Below are positions 21,682-33,502 of a stretch of 64,000 nt of DNA, piece by piece. Position 1 is the stretch's first letter. Each line of letters begins with the position of its first letter. The translations under genes were made by a program, and so were the position numbers. The notes under the pieces were generated by a model. That model did not search any database. It was not told the origin of the DNA and was given only the letters and a program-made list of their open reading frames with translations. The stretch comes from Rhynchopus euleeides (Eukaryota; Euglenozoa; Diplonemea; Diplonemida; Diplonemidae): positions 310,001 to 374,000 of the forward strand of contig OY723324.1 in NCBI GenBank assembly GCA_963210315.1, written 5' to 3'.

Positions 21682-22792
21682 GGGTGGTGGTGTGGAGATG
21701 TTGTCTTTTTTGTGTCTTGATGATGCTAGATAGAGAGAGACAGAGAGAGGTGTAAGGGAGAGAGTTACCACCACCCACCTCTGTTCTACCCGGCGCTTGC
21801 GTTGGCTGTATCTTTGGGGGAGGGGGAGAGGGGGAGAGAGAGAAGGGAACTGTGGCTGGTTTGTCCATATGTGTCTTTAGAGTTTTCTTGTTTGCCAGTG
21901 TAGGGGTAGAGGTGGTGATTGAAAGGAGGAGGGGGAGGGGGCGAGAGGCAAGAAAGGAGCCTTTCCCCCCCCCCCCTCCCCCACGCTCTCTCTCATCTGC
22001 CCCCTCTCTCCCCCCCGTCTCATGGGCACCTTCTCCGGGAGAAATGCCGCGTTCCACCTCCCAGCAATGCGCTCTGAGGCTGGGAGGGGGGGGGGGAGGG
22101 AGGGGGCGGGATATGGCAAAAAAATGGCATTGCCCTCTGTCTGTGACCTTCTGGGTAAACCCAATGTGTGTCTGCTCTTTATACACCATTTCTCTTCTTC
22201 TCGCATGTGTGGTGCCAAAAGGGGGGGAGGGGCGTTCGTAGAGAGACTGCATCGTATGATGCGGTAGCCTTTATTGGGGGTAGAGGGGGGGGTGGGAAAG
22301 GGGAGGGGCTGTGAAGAGAAGTTGCCGGCGCCGTTTCCTATTTTTTTTAAAGCAACCGCCCAACTTGAGACAACGGGAATCGATATCTGCTTTAGATCTT
22401 TTAGCTCCCCCCCCCCACCACCCTTCTCCCCAGCGCCCCTCCCCCCCCCCCCTCCTCACCACTGCGCACCCCCTGCACCCCCACCCATATACCCCCGTCT
22501 GCCCTCTCTGTCTGTGCCTCTCTCTCTCTCACCCCAGCCCAGGTGGGTTTCACCGATCTTACCAGAGCCCTCTGCGTCGGGGCTGTGGTCTGCGGCACCA
22601 CACAGGCCAAGAAGGGGGTCCAGAGGGGGGTGGGGGGGGGGGGCACAGGGATGACAAAATACAAAGCCTGTCTCAAAAAATACAAAAAATACAAAAAGTA
22701 CATAAAATACACATAAAATACACCAAAAAATACACTAGTGGGGGCCCAGTAGGGGACTCAGCACTCTCGGGTTCAGGTTACTCACAACGCGA
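21682..22792. other. intergenic spacer
   Basis: GA-rich and CT-rich simple sequence (21700-22620) with long C and G runs, then a set of AAAAAATAC repeats (22675-22733). No gene seen. Confidence 0.55.
22675..22733. repeat. AAAAAATAC tandem repeat, left block
   Basis: Imperfect 9-10-bp repeats of AAAAAATAC and ATAAAATACAC. A similar block in the same orientation lies at 23429-23491, on the other side of the BED-finger relic, so the two may be terminal direct repeats or shared simple sequence of a decayed element. Confidence 0.7.
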
Positions 22793-23047
22793 TTAGTTGA
22801 GGCGCATATCCGTCAGGTGGACCACCGGGTGGGGAGAGATCCGGTGTGAGGCACTTGGGTGCGACCAGGTGGGCAGTATGGTACCCGCCTCCTTCGCCCG
22901 CTCCACCACCTCAGTGGGTGCCTTCGTCTGGAGGCGTGTGCCAGACACTGCCTTTATAACATCATCACAGTGCTGGCACTTACGCGCCAGGTTGTTCTGC
23001 ACTGCGGAGAAGTGCACTTGCGACCAGTGCGCCTTGCGCCCAGGCAT
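22793..23047 (-). pseudogene. BED-type zinc-finger fragment, probable transposon relic
   Basis: From an ATG at 23047 the frame gives 84 residues: MPGRKAHWSQVHFSAVQNN, then ARKCQHCDDVIKA and a short tail. The spacing Trp...Phe...C-x2-C matches the start of BED fingers in hAT and related transposases. The His pair expected near RLQTKAP is missing. No transposase core follows on the same strand. It is most likely the broken N-terminus of a transposase, although a small host gene cannot be excluded. Confidence 0.42.
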
Positions 23048-23106
23048 GTTGTGTGTGAGGATGAGAACCCCTGCAGTGTGGGTGTGTGTGATTTGTGCTC
23101 GTGTGT

Positions 23107-23138
23107 GCCGCTCCATGCATACTCATGCATGGAGCGGC
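23107..23138. repeat. 14-bp-stem palindrome
   Basis: Perfect arms GCCGCTCCATGCAT and ATGCATGGAGCGGC around the loop ACTC. It lies upstream of the BED-finger relic in that relic's orientation and could be part of the same decayed element. Confidence 0.8.
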
Positions 23139-23404
23139 AACGGTATCGAGAACAATTTTAACGTTGAATACCATGACGTCGTTATACTATTCAACATACA
23201 GGCAACTGCCTCTGTGGAGTATCACTAGATGGACGATTCGACCCATGTAGTAACAGTAACATCGAAACCTTGATACCATCCCATCAAGCTTCATTTGATC
23301 GGTCTGGAGCGGCATCAAGGTTTCCATACTTCACGTAAAAAATGAAAAACCTTTAAAAATATCATGATAAACGTGACCGAAACCGGTACGACGCCACCAT
23401 GCAT

Positions 23405-23491
23405 GTATTTTTTGTATTTTTTGGCCCGCAAAAAATACAAAAAATACAAAAAATACACAAAAAATACACATAAAAAATACACAAAAAATAC
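23405..23491. repeat. 19-bp A/T hairpin and AAAAAATAC repeats
   Basis: 23405-23447 is a perfect 19-bp stem made of two GTATTTTTT units around the loop GCCCG. The right arm continues as further AAAAAATAC repeats to about 23491. Confidence 0.8.
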
Positions 23492-23525
23492 AGGCTTCGC
23501 ATCCTTGGGGGGGCAACTGTGTTTA

Positions 23526-23909
23526 TTTCTGGTACCTGGGACCCCCCGTGTATAAGTCCCCCCCCCCTTACCCCCGTGTTTAAGTCCCCCCCTGGGGGTC
23601 TGGCAGGGGGGGGACTTAAACACAGGGGGACCTAAACACGGGGGTGGGCTGGTCTGGAGGGTCATCAGGTGGCCCCTAGGCCCTCCAGGTGCTGTCTGAG
23701 TCGAAAAGTGGGGTGCCAAAAGTCCATCCGGACCGGAATTACCCCCCTACGACAGCAGAGGAAGAGGTCTTCTTGGTCTCCACTGTGCCACCCCCGTGTT
23801 TAAGCCCCCCCTGTGTTTAGGTCCGCCCCCCCGTGTTTAAGTCCCCCCCGGCCGAAAATCGCCTCCAGGGGGGGGACTTAAACACGGGGGGTCCCAGGTA
23901 ACTCAGAAA
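23526..23909. mobile_element. about 380-bp non-autonomous inverted-repeat element
   Basis: The left end reads TACCTGGGACCCCCCGTGTA and the right end is its near complement (CACGGGGGGTCCCAGGTAAC), giving inverted repeats of about 35-40 bp with a few differences. Inside are several further copies of GTGTTTAAGTCCCCC in both orientations. This is a foldback-like arrangement with no coding capacity. No clear target-site repeat was identified. Confidence 0.6.
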
Positions 23910-25130
23910 GCCCAAAGGAAATTGTCCCCTCCCCCCCCCCTCCCTTCCATCTCACATTCTACTCTTTACCCCCCCTCCCTTCCCGCCTTCCATCTCCCTC
24001 CGGTGTTTGCACCTGATGGGGAGTGGCTGCAGAAATAGGGGGAGGGGCATGTTGCCAGAGAGAAGGGGGGGGGAGTGTTAGGAGGCTGATCACCCTTTGC
24101 CTTTAGCCTCCCTCCACTCCACTCCCTGCCGCACCGGATCTCGGACCACCAGCCTTTGCATCTCGGGTGAAGGGAGATCACCCTTGTGTGCTTCCCTTCG
24201 ATATCTATACTTTGGACTATTTCAATGCTTCACGACTCCACCACCTCCACCCCCCACTCCCGCTCCCTCTCCTGCGCCTCCCACCCGATCCTAGCCTTTT
24301 CTTGTTGGCACTGCGCAAATCAGAAAGGAGGTGTGAGCTGCACTGTGTGTCACAGTGGGGGGTTGCATGGAGAGCAGGATGTTCAGTGTGCTCTGACACT
24401 GTTGCGGGGGATAAACCGTCAGGAGCATCTGTTGCAACGCTGTTCGGCCCCTGGTTTGCGGGGCATCGGCGCGAGAAGGGGAAAAGGGTGGTGGTGTGGT
24501 TGGGGGGGGGGGGGGGTGATCCGTTTTGCGTTGTATACACTACTGCAACAACAAAAGAGAGGCTGATCAGCGCAACGCCTTCTTGCTGCCTTCGCAGCCT
24601 GTCTTCACTGTTGAGCGACAACACACCGCCAACAAAATGCTAAAAAGGTTAGCCCCTTCAGGGGCATGAGGCACCCCCCCCCCCCCACTTCACACTTCAC
24701 TGCACTCCCCGTCTCTCGTCTCTCGTCTCCCCCCTCCCACCCACCCACCCCATCCCCGTAGAAGTTATACCCAGGGTTACTCCCACCCGTTTTCCTGTCC
24801 TTCCCATGACCCTCTCATCCCGCCCACCCACTTCCGAGCAAAAAGGCAGCTAGATCTCGGGACACACACACACACACACAGCCTGAATAACGATGAGCGA
24901 GAGTGGGGGTCATCTCTGTACCTTCCCCTTCTCTGCTCTGCTACCCGCTGCCGCTACCACCACTCCTCTCACCCCAAACAGTTGTCCCACCGCCTTCACT
25001 CGCTTCTCCATTTCCCCCCCCCCCCTCTTCCCACCCCTTCTGAGGGTATTGTCTAGAGCCGTGTTTTGTTTGTTTGACAGCTTAGGGAGAGGACCTTTTG
25101 TGGGTGAGGGGCTGGGTGCTCGCGATTCCC

Positions 25131-25163
25131 ACCGGGTTCAAAATTGGCGAAGCTGAACCCGGT
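25131..25163. repeat. 10-bp-stem hairpin
   Basis: ACCGGGTTCA and TGAACCCGGT enclose a 13-nt loop containing GGCGAAGC. No adjacent gene explains it. Confidence 0.75.
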
Positions 25164-26356
25164 AAAATGCACTGCAGGGGAGGAGGGGGGGGGGGGGGGA
25201 GATGGGGTGTTTGGCTCGAACCACACAGTGGGCCAGTTTGAATCTCCATTTCGGAATGAAGTGGTTGCGATTCGCCCCTCAAAAAGCTTGTATAATGCCT
25301 TCCCGCTATATAGTGCGTGCAGATTATTCGGGGCAACTCATCTTTGTATGTCACACATTTGCCGAGACAGCAAGCTCCGAAGCCACAGCAAAGGGCTGAA
25401 TGCGGCACCGCTCTGTGCTTCCCTTTTGGTTCCCTCTCTTCTGGATTGGAGGAAACCATACATCAGGCCTGGTGGAGAATTGAGACGCTTCGTGCCCTCA
25501 AGGGAAACACATCCTGGAGGCGTGCGGGTTAGTCATGCTAGATGGAAGCAAAAAAGAGATGCGTGTGTTGAGCCTGTGGCTGCCTCAGCTCCCCCCCAAG
25601 CCCCTCTGCCCCACCCACCCCTTCCTATTGCCCACGCGCTGTCGACCGATGCCTGCCTGTGTGACACTCCCTGTTGATTGTGATTGATTTTGATGCCGTA
25701 TCAGTCTCCTGCTGTGTCCCGCCCCCCCCCCCCCCCCCCACCCTCAGTCCACCACCCCTCCTCCAAATCCTCCACCTCACAGGCATCAAGGGCAGCTGCT
25801 CTGCCCGCTCCACCCACACCAGCCAGCCCCACACACCCTCCCCCCCTGCCCGCCATACACTAAAGAAGGTGGGACTGTGAGGTGGACAGGGGAGAGGGGG
25901 GGGGAGCGCGGGGTGCACGCCCTTCTTCTCATCCTCCTCCCCCCCCCCCCTTCTCAACCTTCCCCCCCCCTCCCCCCCCCCGCTTGCTGTCTGTTTTTAG
26001 TCATCATCATAAACAAGCTAACGCCCTTTATACCCCCCCCACTCCCTCCCCCACCCCACCCCCCCTTCACTCCCAGGGGTAGGGGTGTGAGAGGGAAGGG
26101 GGGAAAGGTGAGGGAGGGGGTTGTACACCGCCACCACACAGCTCCCCACCCCCACCCCCCCCCCCCCCTCCCCCATTTTGTACATAGAATAGTTGCCGTT
26201 CTTCTTCTTCTTCTTCTTCTCACTCTTCACATTTGTGTTTCTGTGGGCTTCCCCACGTTTAGCCCCCCCCCCCCCCCTCCCTCCCCTTCACCCTACCCCC
26301 CCCGGCTCTGCTCCATTCCCCTCCCCCGCCTCCCCCCCCATCCCCCATTCCCCCCC

Positions 26357-29300
26357 ATGTCAGCCACTGCACCAAAGGGCATCCTGCCCCGCCCCAGCAA
26401 TGGCAAGGCACCACGGGGGATGCTACGCATGCCGGTAGGGATTCTGGCGAGGCCGCAGCAGGGGGATGCGAAAGGGGCACCCTCAACCTCCTCTTCACCC
26501 CCTCCAACCGCCGTGTCTGTTGGGGCCTCTGCGAGTAGCCGGGGTGGTGATGGAGGCAGTTCTGCTGTGGGGGCTCCCCGAGGATCTTCCAATGGGACCG
26601 GGAGCCCGAAGGGGCAGTCCTCCTCGCGCTTCTGGGAGGCGAACCGAGCTGCGAAGAGCACCTGGTCTGCAGAGCAGGAGTCGCATTTCGCCACCGCGAG
26701 GGAGTACATCAAGCGGTGCCTCCCCGAGAGCTTGAAGTGGATTGTGGAGGACAGGGAGTTCCAGGGGGAGGCGGACGCGCTGCTCAGCGAATGCCTTGAG
26801 ATCTGCGCCTGCGGGGAGCCCGACGAGGCAACTCCAGAGCAGTGCCTTCTCAACTGGCTCTATGCCTGTGGAGAGTCGCATTACTCGCCTCCTGGCGGTT
26901 CGCCCGGTGGGGGCGCTGTTGCCCAGGCTCGCATCTCCATCCCCGATCTGAACAGCAGCGATGAGTTCCGCCTTCTCCGCAGGAAGGTGGAGCAGCTGCG
27001 GACGAAGATTGTCTGCCGCGAGGATGCCCCTGCGGACCGTGTGGGTGGGTCCAGCGAGGCGGAGGGGAGCCCGACGTCTCCGGGGAGCGCGCAGGCGAGG
27101 GGGGCACCTAGAGAGATGGACAGGGTGATCGACCCGGTGCATTACCAGCATTTCACCTGCCCGAAGGAGTTTGACCCGCAGGAGGTGCCGGATCAGTTTG
27201 AGAGTGTTGCGGAGTGGGTCTCTGTGGTTTCGAGCAATATCCTTGCGGAGTATTGGGCGTGCATCCATGCTCTGGAGGCGAAGGCGGGGCACGGGGGGCA
27301 CAAGTCGTGGCTGCAGCTGGACTGCGAGCCGAGCGGTGCGTCGTCGGCGGTGTGCCGCCTGCCCCCCGGGGTGTCCCCTTGGGAGCTCCCCCACCAGCTC
27401 TTCCGCTTCTCCGACGACTCGGATGCGATATTCCGCGTCATCACGTCGTCCGTATCGCAGGCGGGGCAGCGCGCGCCTGCCGAGGGGGAGGACCCGACCG
27501 CCTCAACCTGCACCATCTCATTCCACCCCCCGTTTGGGAAGGCCTGCCTGCCGAAGCGGCGAAAGGCGCACCTCCTGGCCTACATCGGGACACATATGCT
27601 GGAGTACACTGCGATTTCCGGATTCCGCCACGTGGTGTACGACGCAGCATCTCGGTGCTACACAGGGATGTCAGCCGAGTCGTCAGCCCTGCTCAGCTCC
27701 ATCCTGCGCCCGTCGGAGCGTGCGTCCCACCTGGCGGAGTGGGGTGTGGAGAGCGACGCGCCGCTGGGTGGGGATGGGTCGGCCGCCTCCGCCTCCGCAG
27801 GATTTTCGTCTCCCGCCAGCCTGGTGGTGAGGCGGGGTGCGGAGCTGAATGCGAGCCAGAAGCGTGTGGTGGACGGGCTGAAGTGCTGCCTGGAGGTGAT
27901 CCACGGCCCCCCCGGGACGGGGAAGAGCACCACGGTGTGCAACATCATCACGAAGCGGCTGGATGCGGCGGAGAAGGTTCTGGTGACGTGCACCCGCAAC
28001 GGGGCGGTGGATGCGCTGGCGTCAAAGCTGCAGGGGCATGTCCCGATCCTGGTGGTGGGGTCCACATCTGCAATGGGGGCGGCTGCGGCTCTGTGGACCG
28101 TGCCTGCGCAGCTCAAGCGCCACCACGGCCTCCGCCAGTGCGAGCAGATCCTCGAGGGGCTGGAGACCTTCGCTGACACCATCTCCACCGTGCTCGCGCA
28201 GCACAGGGCAAGGGTAAAGTCCCGCAGCCGATACGCACTCCTCCACTACTGCATGCGGCGAAGATGTCCGAAAATCCGCTTGTTTTTGGTATGCATGAGT
28301 GGGTGGGAGGGCGGGGCATTGCGTGTTGTATGTAAGTGTCATGCGGCGTGACATATACACATGCCCTGGACACTGCTTTGTTGCGGGGGGAAAGCGTGGG
28401 CTTTTGGATGACGACGTGACGCCGCGACACACCACACACCCCTCCGCAGAATATTCATGAATTTGTCCGAAAAAGCCGTGAGGAGGCAACCTCCAAGGTG
28501 CAGGACATCAAGAAGACGATCTCCCGGAACATCTGGGATGCAGCGAGGGTATGCCTCCGAAGCCTCTGCTGGGTGCTTGCACCCCCGCCGGGGTCGCAAT
28601 CACATCTTTTGGACACGCCTTTCCTTGCCGGATATCACACATCGGGGGGTTCCTTGCCTTATCATACCACCACCGCCACCACCACCACCACCGCTCACAC
28701 AGGTGTACGTTTGCACTGTGTCAACCTCGGTTCGTCTGTACGCGGAACATGCACAGTGCCACGACGACTCGACATCCTTCACTGTACCCACTGTGATCGT
28801 TGACGAGTGTGGGAGCACCTCGGAGGTATGGATGGCAGCCCATCAAGGGCAGTGTCTCACAGGATATTCTGTACACGGGTTGGCCTGAGGGAGAAGGGAT
28901 GGGATGTGTGTGTATGTGTGTGGTGACCACGTTTTGTGTGGGGAGATCCTGCGCGGATCATAGCCCACCCTGTGTATGTGTGTGTCTGGGGGGGCGGTGC
29001 CACACCCGATTGTTCAACCTCTATCCCCCCCTCCGCACAGGCTGCTACTGCGGTGCTGCTCCGGCTGAAGCCCCAACGCCTGCTGCTCCTTGGGGACCAT
29101 AAGCAGCTCCCTGCGTTCAGCCTGATCTCCAACAGCGATACCAACCATGCGCAGTCCCTGATGGAACGTGTGCTGAAGTCCAGCAGCAACACGGAGGACA
29201 TCATGCTGGTGGAGCAGTACCGCATGCACCCCGAGGTGTGCGCGTTGGTGTCTGCGATGTTCTACGGCAAGAAGCTGTTCACAACTGATGCGCGTGCTGT

Positions 29301-30490
29301 GGCGGCGCGGAGCGAGACGCTGCCAGCCCTGCGCTGGGTGGAGGCAACCACCAAGGAGGAGCGGACAGAGTCGCACAGCTTCCAGAACACAGGGGAGGCG
29401 GCTCTCATCAAGCAGCTCCTGCAGGGGCCCTTGCAGCAGAGCGTCGCGCAGAAGAAGTCCGTTGTCGTGCTTGCCTTCTACAGGGCGCAGTGTGCCCTGC
29501 TGGTGACAGAGCTGGAGGGGCTCGGCGCAGAAGTCATCACCACAGACTCCGTCCAAGGGTATGCTACTGCCGTGCTGTTGCGGCGTGTGCTTCTTTGGGT
29601 GTGGGAGGCAAATCCCTCCAGGGGGGGAGTCCATTGCTAGCAATATGCCTGATGAATGTTGTGAGTTGAATTTGCAGGTTCACCAGAGAGAAGCCCCGAT
29701 GCCGCCTCCACTGCCATAAGACCTGCACGACACAACCTGCGAACCAACACTGACACATCCCCACCCCTCTCACAGGCGGGAGTTTGACGTGGTGATCCTG
29801 TCCTGTGTGCGCAACAACAAGGAGCGGGACATAGGGTTCCTGCGTGACCTGCCCAGGATGTGTGTGGCGCTGAGCCGCGCCAAGTCTGCGGTGTACATCG
29901 TGGGCGACTCGCGCACACTCTCTGCCAACACGAACTGGAAGCAGGTGTGTTCCTACGCAGGCCTGGCGCCAGAGCGGCGCGGCGGTGCGTCACTCCAGGC
30001 TGCTGTGGGGGAGACACGCAACCTGGCACGCGAGGCAGGTGCGGTGCCGGAGCATATCATCCCTGAGAGGCATGCCACGGCACAGCAGACGCCTGACACG
30101 CGGGCGGATGACACAGGCTGCTTTGTTTACTTCGACCCGGTGCAGGCGCAGATGGGGGTGTACCGCCCCGCAGCCTGGCACCAGCAGGCAGCCCTGAAGG
30201 CAGGCATCTCTGGGGGCGGCATGGGACCCTCGCACCCCTACACCAACCCTGTGCAGCAGCGCACCCAGCAGGCCTCGCCCCCGCCGGCGCACAAGCGGAG
30301 TGAGGCGCAGCAGGCACAGGCCCCGCAGGCGCAGCAGCAGCACCAGGGGGCCAGCGCGTGGGTCCCGCCGTCAGCCCAAGTGATGGGCAGCGGGGGGCCG
30401 AATGGGCAGGGCATGCAGAGGGCAGGCAAAGGGGGCCAGGGGGCGAAGTGGTCAGGTGGGGCTGTGGCGCAGCAGCAGCACCACCAGCAC

Positions 30491-30528
<38 letters not shown>

Positions 30529-31033
30529 GGGGCAGGCCAAATTTGTGCAGCACTACGCTCCGCAGCAGCAGCAGCAGCAGCAGCACCATCAGCAGAGAAT
30601 GCACCCCCAGCAGCAACAGCAACAGCAGCAGCGCTACCACCAGCAGGGGGCCTATCCCCAGCAGCAGCTGCAGCACCAGCAGTATGGCGATGTTTCGTAC
30701 CAGCAGCAGCAGCCGCAGCAGTGGCAGCAGTACCCCAGCAAGCATCACGAGATGCAGCAGCACCACCAGCAGCAGCAGCACCAACAGAACCAAGGGGGCG
30801 GTTACATGGGCCAGCCGCAGCACCACCACAGCCATCACCAGCAGCAGCATCAGTACCAGCAGCATTCCTACCAGCCGATGCACCCTCAACAGCAGCAGTA
30901 TCAGCCGCAGCAGCAGATGTACAGCGGCGGTGGCATGGGCCAGGCGCAGGGCGCCCTCGCCCCACAGCCCGCACGCCCCCCCCCGCACCGCCAGCAGGGG
31001 CCGGGGCTCCCGCAGTCCCGCTACCACGGGTGA
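26357..31033 (+). CDS. UPF1-like superfamily 1 RNA/DNA helicase with poly-Q tail, five exons
   Basis: Exons 26357-28288, 28450-28548, 28703-28825, 29041-29558 and 29776-31033 join in phase to 1309 residues. Helicase motifs are in order: Walker A HGPPGTGKSTT (from about 515), the DEAG-like box VIVDECGS (Asp711, Glu712), GDHKQLP (736-742), VEQYRMHPEV, TTDSVQGREFDVVILSCVR across the last junction, and VALSRAKSAVYIVGD. This set is that of the UPF1/SMUBP2/senataxin group (SF1B), which unwinds RNA or RNA-DNA hybrids 5' to 3'. The N-terminal 500 residues include a Cys/Glu-rich helical part but no clear UPF1 CH zinc domain. The last about 300 residues are Gln/His-rich, encoded by CAG/CAC tracts. Introns are 161, 154, 215 and 217 nt, all GTATG...AG. 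The ATG at 26357 is the first in frame after a C-rich tract. Assignment to UPF1 itself is not justified. Confidence 0.85.
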
Positions 31034-31447
31034 TGATGGCTGTTGGTGCCTGCGTGTTTGCCCCTCCGTCCTCTTCCTCTTCCTCCGGCCCTTGCCGCCC
31101 CCCCTTCGCGGCTTTCAGATCCAAGCTGACGAAGGTTGGGTGCTTGGGGAGGGAGACATCTCAGAAGCCAACCAAGGCAAGCGTGCTGTGGGTGCCGGTT
31201 GGCAGGCAGGCCTGCCCCACCCCACCCCACCCCCTCCACCCACAAAGAGCCTCGTGTGTGTCCATGTGGGTTACCTATGTGCATCTCAACAACTTGAGTC
31301 GATGAAGCGCACCTCAGACCCCCCCTCCCCCCCCCCCCTTCTCGCGCGACTGTTTCCACATAATGCCCTCCGCCCCCCCTGCTGTTCCTCCCTCATATCA
31401 GGCAATGGTGATCGGTGCTTTAAATAACTATTTATTACCGTGAAAAC

Positions 31448-31547
31448 AAAGTACGGTAAAATCGACGAGGTGGGGTGAGACGGCCACGAGGGGCCGAAGG
31501 CCCCGAGTGGCCGTCGAACCCCAACCGAGTCGATTTTACCGTACTTT
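31448..31547. repeat. 100-nt extended hairpin
   Basis: Outer arms AAAGTACGGTAAAATCGAC and its complement pair perfectly over 19 bp. Inside, GGTGGGG/CCCCAACC and ACGGCCAC/GTGGCCGT also pair, ending at GGGGCC-GAA-GGCCCC. Small internal loops separate the blocks. Few unpaired bases remain, so this could be a MITE-like element or a structured RNA. Confidence 0.85.
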
Positions 31548-32184
31548 TCAAGGTGATGACATGTTTTTCTTGCACAATACGCAACTTTTGAACGCCAAAA
31601 CCGCCTTTTGGTCGTTTTTTCTCTTCACGCCGTGAGAAAAAACCGTAAAATCGCTTTATTACCGTGAAAACGAAAAACTGTGCCCCATTTTTGAGGTTGC
31701 TCATGTGAGTATGTCTGAGAACACCAATATACAGAGGTTCCAGGCTGTACCACGTCCTGACTGAGATCGACTCCACAGGGGATGTCGTCCAGAGCGCCAA
31801 GTCTGGGGTATTCCGCCCTCAAGAACGGCGAGTCACACCTCATCTCGTTCTGATTTGCCCTCGGCAGCTTCGTCTTCCTGGGGATCCCTGGTTCTGCTGG
31901 TTGACCTGTGGTTCACCGTGAAGAACCATTACCTGCTGTGCGACACGGTATGCAGCATACACTTCTAAAAGGTCTATCTGCTTGCGGTGATCGTACTTCT
32001 CACGCCGCGGGGTGCTGCGCTTCTGGCTCTGGGCAGAGGTCGGGGGGAGCTGGATAGCGTGGCCGATGAACCCACCGCACCAACCCACCCCGCAGCCGAC
32101 CTGGTGACCTGCAGACCCGCTCAGGCCTGATTTGTGCATTCACAAAATCAGCCGCAGGTCCCTTCCAGAAAATCACTGTACGGA

Positions 32185-32301
32185 CTTTTTTTTCACGCCA
32201 AAAAAAGCGTGAAAAAAAAGAAAAAAAGCGTGAGAAAAAAGAAAAAAGCGTGAGAAAAAAGAAAAAGGCGTGAGAAAAAAGTAAAAAGCGTGAGAAAAAA
32301 G
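32185..32301. repeat. 20-bp tandem repeat with terminal hairpin
   Basis: Five copies of GCGTGAGAAAAAAGAAAAAA-like units run from 32207. The first copy also pairs with CTTTTTTTTCACGC at 32185-32198 in a 14-bp stem. CCGTGAGAAAAAACCG at about 31630 is related. Confidence 0.85.
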
Positions 32302-33502
32302 TGATTACCGTAACCGGGCGTGCGTGAAAAAAAGTTGCGTGGCGTCCAAGAAAAGTTATTCATCTGCAAGGCTTCTTCACAGTTGTGTGGGGCAAGCCTC
32401 CCCCCACCCACCCCACCGCCGCCACCCGGTGTGCAATTCGTCTGTTTGGTATTCTCTCTTTGGGTTCGGGGTGTGGGGGGGGGGGTGTGGGTGTGCTGTT
32501 GTTTATGTCGTCGCGCCGTTGAACTGAACAGAGGAAAGAAAATTCAAGTGACATGGCGCTAAAGAGTGGTATTCTTGTGAGGGGGAGGAGGAGGGGGGGT
32601 AGGGGTGGTGTGTGTGTGTTTCGATGCTCTCCCTCTGTTCCATGATATAACACGTTGTCAAATGGTGCAAAAAAAATGAATGTAGAACGAAACGCCCAAT
32701 AAAAAGGCAGTCTCTCTCGCTAACCTCCCAGGTGGTTCCCTGGGGCCTATTTCCTTGGCCTGCCATCAGGCATCGAATCGATAGGGGAGTTGAGCAATTA
32801 TTCAAATGCTGTTGCGGGGGAGTTGGGAGTGGGTTGGGTGTGATTCCTCTCTATTTTGACTTTCCACCGAATGAAAACACCCCGGGGATCCGGGGAGTTC
32901 GGGAGGCACGCGCGGCAAAAAAAATCCGGTGATGCTTTGTACCCCGCTTAACAGAAACCCTTAACGAGACTCAGTCTCACGCCGCTGCCCTGGCCGTCCT
33001 GTCAGGCTGGTGGACGACAATGTTGAGAACACTAAAGAAGAAGAACTAGAATTCGACATTCTCAGAAAGGCCAGATGTTGGTTGGCCGAATCGACGAGGG
33101 GAGGGAGGGTGAAGGGGGTGTGCAGCCCCTAATTGACAAGTTCACCTCCACCCAGTTGCACACCCACCCCAGGTGCGCGCCCCTGTTTGCGATCACATCT
33201 GAATGAAGGGCGCGGATGTCTAGGGGTGGGGAGGGGGGTGTTGGAGGAGGGGGGGGGGGGAGGGGGTGATAAATCATTGCCGGCAAACAATAAAGTACAG
33301 CAAAAGCAAAACCATCAGCGGCAAAACAGAATACAGTTTCAGGCTCACGCAGCATCGAGGCAATAATTGAAACTGTTTCAAAAAAAAAAACCCCCCCCAT
33401 CCCCCCCTCCCCCCTGTATATCCATTATTCCCGGATAGGAACCATGTGGTGTGGTGTGGAGTGAGATATTGACTCAATCCGTGTGGCGCTGCTCTCAGAG
33501 AG

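Larger units (their letters stand above)
23048..26356. other. long repeat-rich intergenic spacer
   Basis: Contents: a 14-bp-stem palindrome (23107-23138), an A/T hairpin plus AAAAAATAC repeats (23405-23491), a small inverted-repeat element (23526-23909), C-rich and G-rich low-complexity sequence (23920-24900), a 10-bp-stem hairpin (25131-25163), and C-rich tracts leading to the helicase gene. No coding sequence is supported. Confidence 0.55.
31034..33502. other. intergenic spacer with hairpin and tandem-repeat elements
   Basis: Holds a 100-nt hairpin (31448-31547) and a 20-bp tandem repeat (32185-32301). Direct copies of TTTATTACCGTGAAAAC lie at about 31431 and 31655, and GATTACCGTAA lies at 32302, so about 31.43-32.33 kb may be one element. 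Within it a - strand frame of 99 codons (ATG at 32139) has a normal-looking amino-acid mix but no known domain. The rest is simple sequence. Confidence 0.5.

Noticed and set aside
22675..23491. CRISPR-like interpretation of the evenly spaced AAAAAATAC repeats
   Set aside because: The repeats are simple A-rich tandem units without unique spacers, and the genome is eukaryotic.
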